From: Reyranella aquatilis
GTDB lineage: Bacteria; Pseudomonadota; Alphaproteobacteria; Reyranellales; Reyranellaceae
DNA: 64,000 nt
Assembly (NCBI RefSeq): GCF_020880995.1
Contig: NZ_JAJISD010000003.1
Coordinates: forward strand, 410,905-474,904
Direction: 5' to 3'
In this document: piece by piece, positions 60,301 through 64,000 of the stretch
Layout of the letters: every line of letters begins with the position of its first letter
Position numbering within the stretch: the first letter of the stretch is position 1
The notes under the pieces: model-generated
What the model saw: only the letters and a program-made list of their open reading frames with translations
What the model was told of the DNA's origin: nothing
Database searches by the model: none
Made by a program: the position numbers and the translations under genes

Positions 60301-61731
60301 GTGTTCAGCGATGCCGGTGGCACGGGCCGCTCCTATCACGCGGACCTTTTAGCCCGGAACCAGCGCCTGCGTGTCCACTACCTGCTGGAGGCCGGCTGGA
60401 AGGCGGATACCGCCATCCAGGGCCTGGGGCGCAGCAATCGCACCAATCAGGCGCAGCCGCCCTTGTTCCGGCCGATCGCCACTGATGTGAAGGCCGAGAA
60501 GCGCTTCCTGTCGACCATCGCCCGGCGGCTCGACACCTTGGGCGCCATCACCAAGGGCCAGCGCCAGACCGGCGGCCAGGGCCTGTTCCGGGCCGATGAC
60601 AATCTCGAATCCCCCTATGGCCGTGCCGCCTTGCGCCAGCTCTACCTCCTGCTGTTCGCCGGCAAGGTCGAGGGCTGTTCGCTAGGGGCCTTTGAGAGTG
60701 CCACGGGACTGCATCTGACCGACCAGGACGGCAGCCTGCGCGAGGAGTTGCCGGCGATCACGACCTTCCTCAACCGGCTCCTGGCGCTCACCATCGATCT
60801 GCAGAACACGCTGTTCGGCGTCTTTGAGAGTCTTCTGCAGGCGAAGATCGAGGGGGCGCAGGCCTCCGGCACCTACGACGTCGGCGTTGAGACGCTCACC
60901 GCCGAGAGCCTGGTCGTTACCGACCGGCGCTCGCTCTATGTCCATCCGCAGACCGGCGCGGAGACCCAGGTGTTCACCATCCGCCGGCGGGAACGCAATC
61001 GGCCGTTCTCACTCGCCGAGGCGCTGGATCGCGCGGACGATCCGCGTGCCGTGCTGCTGGTCAATGCGCAGTCCGGCCGGGCGGCGGTGCAGGTGCCTGC
61101 GCCCAGTCTCATGCTCGACGATGGCGAGGTCGAACGCCGTGTCCGACTGCTGCGTCCGATGGAGCGGACGGCAATGTCCCTGGCGGCCTTGGACCAGACG
61201 CACTGGGAACGGGCCGATCGCGTCGCCTTCACCGAAGCCTGGGAGCGGGAACTCGTCGAGGTTCCCGCCTTTACCGACAGCGATCTGCACGTCGTCACGG
61301 GACTGCTGCTGCCAATCTGGAAGCGCCTGCCGGACGATTCGATGCGGGTCTATCGGCTCCAGACGGATACCGGCGAGCGCGTGATCGGCCGGCTGGTCTC
61401 GCCGGCCTGGGTGGCGCAGGCCGTCAGTGCCGACGGCGTGGGCATCGCACCGGCCGCCGCCTGGACCGCCGTGCTCGACGGTCGAACCATCCTCGAGCTG
61501 CAGGACGGGTTGTCCCTTCGCCGCGCCAGGGTCATGGGCCTGTTCCGGGTCGAACTCTGCGGATTCACCGACGGGATGGTCGACCGGCTCAAGGCGAAGG
61601 GCCTCATCTCCGAGATCATCGCCTGGAAGCTGCGCCTGTTCGTGCCGACCGACACCGATGGCCCCGAGATCCTCGCCGGGCTGATGGAACGCTACCCGAT
61701 CGCGCGCATCGCCGATCGGGGCGCAGCGTGA
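57397..61731 (+). CDS. N6-adenine methyltransferase / Strawberry-notch-type helicase fusion
   Basis: 1444 aa. The N-terminal region (about 120-330) is a SAM-dependent methyltransferase: LEPSAGTGLLAIFAEL (motif I) and VLMNPPFSAAAHVDG with NPPF near residue 216, the amino-methyltransferase catalytic motif. Then a superfamily-2 helicase of the Strawberry-notch group: Walker A GWMLGDGTGAGKGRQVAGIL near residue 503, VFDESHAM (DExH) near 612, VLYVSATGATTVHN, and a C-terminal helicase part with LVFSDAGGTGRSYHAD-like and AIQGLGRSNRTNQAQPP. Proteins of this build occur in alphaproteobacterial plasmids and ICEs and may modify or remodel element DNA, perhaps against host restriction. Next to the Toprim gene (9-base gap). 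Confidence 0.88.
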   Translation: MSNLSISAATQVPLHSLACASADLPAGIGAAAHLLLPHVERGRHIDAVILRAAMEQAFGGSDAAGAWDWKTAYDACEAATVLFLRKFGLVIRTRAGSPAAELSLLGKIAALLPTHTRRSEESQALQQFSTPIELAFAAATAAAITPADVVLEPSAGTGLLAIFAELAGSRLALNELAETRATLLGQLFPSNATTRYDAAHIHDHLDDAVRPSVVLMNPPFSAAAHVDGAVADAALRHVASALARLAVGGRLVAITGASLSPDHPSWREAFARLQERGRVVFSAAVDGHVYARHGTTVETRLTVIDRVPADNPRSFPASPGMAPDAATLLQWVMSNVPSRLPVDGAVALPALIHPVAVGPSRRPAQQPLAVAGSSLERAGTELTYETVDWKPAEGGSLTEALYEGYELQSIRIAGARPHPTRLVQSAAMASVAPPKPAYRPHLPANVISGGLLSDAQLESVVYAGEAHAGHLAGSWVADETFDVVSAAPDDAENAVRFRRGWMLGDGTGAGKGRQVAGILLDNWLKGRRRAVWISKSDKLIEDAQRDWSALGMERLLVTPLARFRQGAPIRLEQGVLFATYATLRTDARKERVSRVRQIVDWLGSDFDGVIVFDESHAMANAAGGKGERGDQAPSQQGRAGLRLQHALPNARVLYVSATGATTVHNLAYAQRLGLWGGEDFPFATRAEFVQAIEAGGVAAMEVLARDLKALGLYAARSLSYEGVAYELVEHALTPEQVRIYDAYAGGFQVIHNNLDAALQAANVTGERGTLNAQAKSAARSAFESAKQRFFSHLITSMKTPTLIGAMQRDLEAGHAAVVQIVSTGEALLERRLADIPTEDWGDVQVDITPREYVLDYLAHSFPTQLFEPFTDGEGNLSSRPVYRDGQPVQCRDAVERRDRLIERLASLAPVQGALDQIVQRFGTDLVAEVTGRSRRIVRKKERLCVENRPGSANLAEAQAFMDDDKRILVFSDAGGTGRSYHADLLARNQRLRVHYLLEAGWKADTAIQGLGRSNRTNQAQPPLFRPIATDVKAEKRFLSTIARRLDTLGAITKGQRQTGGQGLFRADDNLESPYGRAALRQLYLLLFAGKVEGCSLGAFESATGLHLTDQDGSLREELPAITTFLNRLLALTIDLQNTLFGVFESLLQAKIEGAQASGTYDVGVETLTAESLVVTDRRSLYVHPQTGAETQVFTIRRRERNRPFSLAEALDRADDPRAVLLVNAQSGRAAVQVPAPSLMLDDGEVERRVRLLRPMERTAMSLAALDQTHWERADRVAFTEAWERELVEVPAFTDSDLHVVTGLLLPIWKRLPDDSMRVYRLQTDTGERVIGRLVSPAWVAQAVSADGVGIAPAAAWTAVLDGRTILELQDGLSLRRARVMGLFRVELCGFTDGMVDRLKAKGLISEIIAWKLRLFVPTDTDGPEILAGLMERYPIARIADRGAA

Positions 61732-61740
61732 GGGGCAGCC

Positions 61741-62787
61741 ATGTCGTCGCCCGCCGCCGACCTGGCACACCGCCTCGCGCGCAACGCCGAGGCGGTGTGC
61801 CGTCACTATCTCTCCAACGGCCATCGCGAGGGCCGCTACTGGCTGGTCGGCGATGTCGCCAATACCCGAGGCCGCAGCCTGTTTGTCCGCCTGAGCGGAC
61901 CGGACCATGGCAAGGGCGCCGCCGGCAAGTGGACCGACGCTGCAACGGGCGAGCATGGCGATCTTTTAGACCTCATTGCCCTCAATCGCGGTCTTGATCG
62001 CCTGCGCGACACACTGGACGAGGCACGCGCGTTCCTCGCCTTGCCGCCAGACCAGCTCGCTCCACGGCAGGATCGTCTTCCCGCGCCGCGCGGTTCGCCT
62101 CAGTCCGCACGACGTCTCTACGCCATGTCCATACCGATCGCAGGCACGCTGGTGCAAAGGTACCTGTACAGCCGGGGCATCGTAACCGTGGCCGATGGAG
62201 ATCCGCTACGCTTCCATCCGCGCTGCTACTACCGCCCCGACGAGGACAGCCCAACCGAGACCTGGCCGGCCCTGATCGCGGCCGTTACCGACCTTGGCGG
62301 CAGGATCACCGGAGCGCATCGCACTTGGCTCGATCCTTCAGGCCGTGACAAGGCCCCGATCGACTCGCCGCGACGGGCCATGGGTCATCTCCTCGGGCAT
62401 GGTGTCCGCTTCGGCGTCGCCCGCGACGTGATGGCCGCCGGCGAGGGGATCGAGACCATGCTGTCGCTGCGCTGCGTACTGCCGACCCTGCCGATGGTCG
62501 CCGCGCTCTCGGCCAACCATCTCGCGGCGCTGCTGCTTCCACCGACCTTGCGCCGTCTCTACATCGCACGCGACGCCGATCCGGCCGGTGATGCTGCGAT
62601 GGCCAGCTTGTGCCACCGCGCCGAGGCCGCCGGAATCGAGGTGGGGAGCCTGTTGCCCTGCTTCGACGACTTCAACGAGGATCTCCGCCGCCTGGGAGCG
62701 GAAAGACTCCGAGCATCCGTGCGTCGGCAGCTCGCCCCGCAGGACGTGGTTCGCTTCCTGGCCTTGGAGACGGCCGCGACGGGATGA
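61741..62787 (+). CDS. Toprim-domain (primase-like) protein
   Basis: 348 aa. A zinc-free primase-like N-terminus with HYLSNGHREGRYWLVGDVAN and GKWTDAATGEHGDLLDLIAL, then the Toprim domain: the glutamate in MAAGEGIETMLSLR near residue 236 and the DxD in LYIARDADPAGDAAM near 277. Together these give the metal-binding E...DxD of Toprim enzymes. Such proteins are common beside the ParB/helicase genes on ICEs and plasmids and may prime replication of transferred strands. Follows the helicase gene by 9 bases, so co-transcribed. Confidence 0.88.
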   Translation: MSSPAADLAHRLARNAEAVCRHYLSNGHREGRYWLVGDVANTRGRSLFVRLSGPDHGKGAAGKWTDAATGEHGDLLDLIALNRGLDRLRDTLDEARAFLALPPDQLAPRQDRLPAPRGSPQSARRLYAMSIPIAGTLVQRYLYSRGIVTVADGDPLRFHPRCYYRPDEDSPTETWPALIAAVTDLGGRITGAHRTWLDPSGRDKAPIDSPRRAMGHLLGHGVRFGVARDVMAAGEGIETMLSLRCVLPTLPMVAALSANHLAALLLPPTLRRLYIARDADPAGDAAMASLCHRAEAAGIEVGSLLPCFDDFNEDLRRLGAERLRASVRRQLAPQDVVRFLALETAATG

Positions 62788-63088
62788 GCACGGGCACAGC
62801 GAATCGCTTCCTGGCCGGCCGCTCTGTTGCCCTCGGATCGGAGGAGAGCGCGCCCCGGCCTTCTAGAGGGGCGATCGGACGGCAGGCCGCCCGGTCCCGC
62901 AACGGCGGGCCTGCGGCTTTCTTCCCCTGCCGGCCGAAGCCGGCATTCCTCGCGAGGCAAGAAAGCCTCGGACCGCCGTCCTCCGCTGCGCTTCGGCCGC
63001 AAGCGCGGTGCGGGACCGTTCTGCCCGCCGTCTGTCGACGCCCACGAAGGCCGCGATGGGCGCGGCCGATCCGACAAAGGACATCATC
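62788..63088 (+). other. Structured leader of the DUF2493 gene (four hairpins)
   Basis: About 300 bases without a gene but dense in inverted repeats: GCAGGCC/GGCCTGC (62882-62914), an outer 9-bp stem GGCTTTCTT/AAGAAAGCC (62915-62967) enclosing TGCCGGC-CGAA-GCCGGCA (62928-62945) and the palindrome CCTCGCGAGG (62948-62957), and GCGCTT/AAGCGC (62988-63006). The nested middle element would fold as a branched structure. Confidence 0.65.
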
Positions 63089-64000
63089 ATGGCAACCAAC
63101 GACGATCCCGAATTCGAGCCCACGCACGCCTCATCCCCGACCGATCACGTCCTCACCGAGCTGCAGCTCTATGGTCATCGCCCCTTCCAGGACGAGCCCG
63201 ATCCCCGACCGTTGCCGGAAGCTCCGACCATCACCGGCGCTGTTGTCGACATCTTCGATGCGTTCGTCTCGACGCTCACCGACACCCGCCTCGAGCCCGA
63301 CCTCGAGGAGCTGCTGTGGTCGACAGTCAACCTGTTCCATCGCGCCACCCAACGGATCGAGCGCGAGCTCGACGCCAATGAGCAGGCTCAGCGCCGCAGC
63401 CAGAAGGAACAGAACGGTTCGGAGGTCCGCTCGGTCGAGCTGGAGCGTCTCGTGGCCGAGGGACTGACCCTGATCGAACGCCGCAATGCCCTGGAACTCT
63501 TCCGCGACCAGGCCGCCGATCGCTTCGAGGTCCATACCGGCTCGGCCTGGCGGCCGCGCACCGGGTCGATGGTCAACCATCGGGCGCTCACCGCGGCGAT
63601 GATCGACAGCCGGGATTTTATCGCCGCCCGCCGCCAGGCCGACACGGAGCTGCTGATACCCGCCGGTCCCAAGATCGCCTTCACCGGTGGTGCCGACTGC
63701 AACGACCATCGCCTGATCTGGAGCATGCTCGACAAGGTCCACGCCAAGCATCCCGACATGGTCCTGCTGCACGGCGGTTCGCTGACCGGCGCCGAACGCA
63801 TCGCCGCCCGCTGGGCCGACGACCGCAAGGTAGCGCACATCCCCTTCAAGCCGAACTGGACCCGTCACGCCAAGGCGGCACCCTTCAAGCGCAACGACCA
63901 GATCCTGGAAGTCCTGCCGATCGGCGTCATCGTCTTCCCGGGCTCGGGCATCCAGGAGAACCTCGCCGACAAGGCCCGCAAGCTCGGCATCCCGGTCTGG
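63089..64000 (+). CDS. DUF2493 (YspA/SLOG-core) protein, truncated by the window edge
   Basis: 304 codons from ATG 63089 to the right end with no stop, so the gene continues outside. The N-terminal 200 residues are helical and acidic (MATNDDPEFEPTHASSPTDH onward). The C-terminal visible part is the DUF2493 domain: KIAFTGGADCNDHRLIWSML, MVLLHGGSLTGAERIAARWA and HIPFKPNWTRHAKAA, with GVIVFPGSGIQENLADKA at the end. This is a SLOG-type nucleotide-binding fold of unknown ligand. It is the typical fourth gene of the ParB/SNO-helicase/Toprim module. Confidence 0.85.
   Translation, partial: MATNDDPEFEPTHASSPTDHVLTELQLYGHRPFQDEPDPRPLPEAPTITGAVVDIFDAFVSTLTDTRLEPDLEELLWSTVNLFHRATQRIERELDANEQAQRRSQKEQNGSEVRSVELERLVAEGLTLIERRNALELFRDQAADRFEVHTGSAWRPRTGSMVNHRALTAAMIDSRDFIAARRQADTELLIPAGPKIAFTGGADCNDHRLIWSMLDKVHAKHPDMVLLHGGSLTGAERIAARWADDRKVAHIPFKPNWTRHAKAAPFKRNDQILEVLPIGVIVFPGSGIQENLADKARKLGIPVW

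Overview
The window is 64 kb of GC-rich DNA. Gene content and protein style point to an alphaproteobacterium with a large catabolic and transport repertoire: TctC/Bug binding proteins, Tat-exported enzymes, a GTP cyclohydrolase II with a RibB-like N-terminus, and a conjugative-element module typical of rhizobia-like genomes. A Reyranella- or Bradyrhizobium-like host is plausible, but no marker here fixes the genus.

Positions 1-42,830 read as ordinary chromosome. In order: an RND efflux operon (outer-membrane lipoprotein, pump, adaptor) divergent from a response regulator/histidine kinase pair; an AhpD-like gene divergent from an SDR gene; a TctC-type binding protein; a run with a Tat-exported PCMT-like methyltransferase, a membrane spermidine-synthase-like protein, an exported hydrolase, a PhnZ-like HD protein and a PLP dehydratase; a tightly packed minus-strand catabolic/oligopeptide ABC operon (26.8 to 16.5 kb); a Tat-signalled GH1 glucosidase; a branched-chain-type binding protein; RibA; an orphan response regulator; a cassette of two 355-aa diiron ferritin-like paralogues around a flavin/2Fe-2S reductase; tRNA-Ala(CGC); a RidA/FHA/YggT/DUF167/FolD run; ZnuA under a Zur-like box; a YbaK deacylase; RfbA; and tRNA-Gly(GCC).

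From tRNA-Gly onward the content becomes accessory. A decayed tyrosine integrase lies directly beside the tRNA, suggesting an island boundary. It is followed by a defence-like cluster (43.9-54.7 kb). First comes a four-gene minus-strand operon: ThsB-like TIR, E2-like protein with SEC-C tail, zinc-ribbon protein, and membrane DUF2235 hydrolase. Divergent from it are XRE and ImmA/IrrE genes, and the shared intergenic region holds two near-identical operator-like sites. Next are a small membrane protein paired with a second ThsB-like TIR, a TIR-SLOG gene pair, and an AbiEi/AbiEii pair whose promoter and palindromes sit on the start codon.

From 55 kb to the end is a plasmid/ICE maintenance module: a large ParB-like protein, a methyltransferase plus Strawberry-notch-type helicase, a Toprim protein and a DUF2493 protein cut by the window edge. 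The intergenic leaders here are hairpin-rich.

The strongest candidate for an undescribed system is the cluster at 43.9-52.5 kb: three TIR modules within about 9 kb, none with a visible canonical ThsA. The best metabolic candidate is the paired diiron oxygenase-like cassette at 31.8-35.8 kb. All family assignments come from reading motifs by eye; no database search was run.
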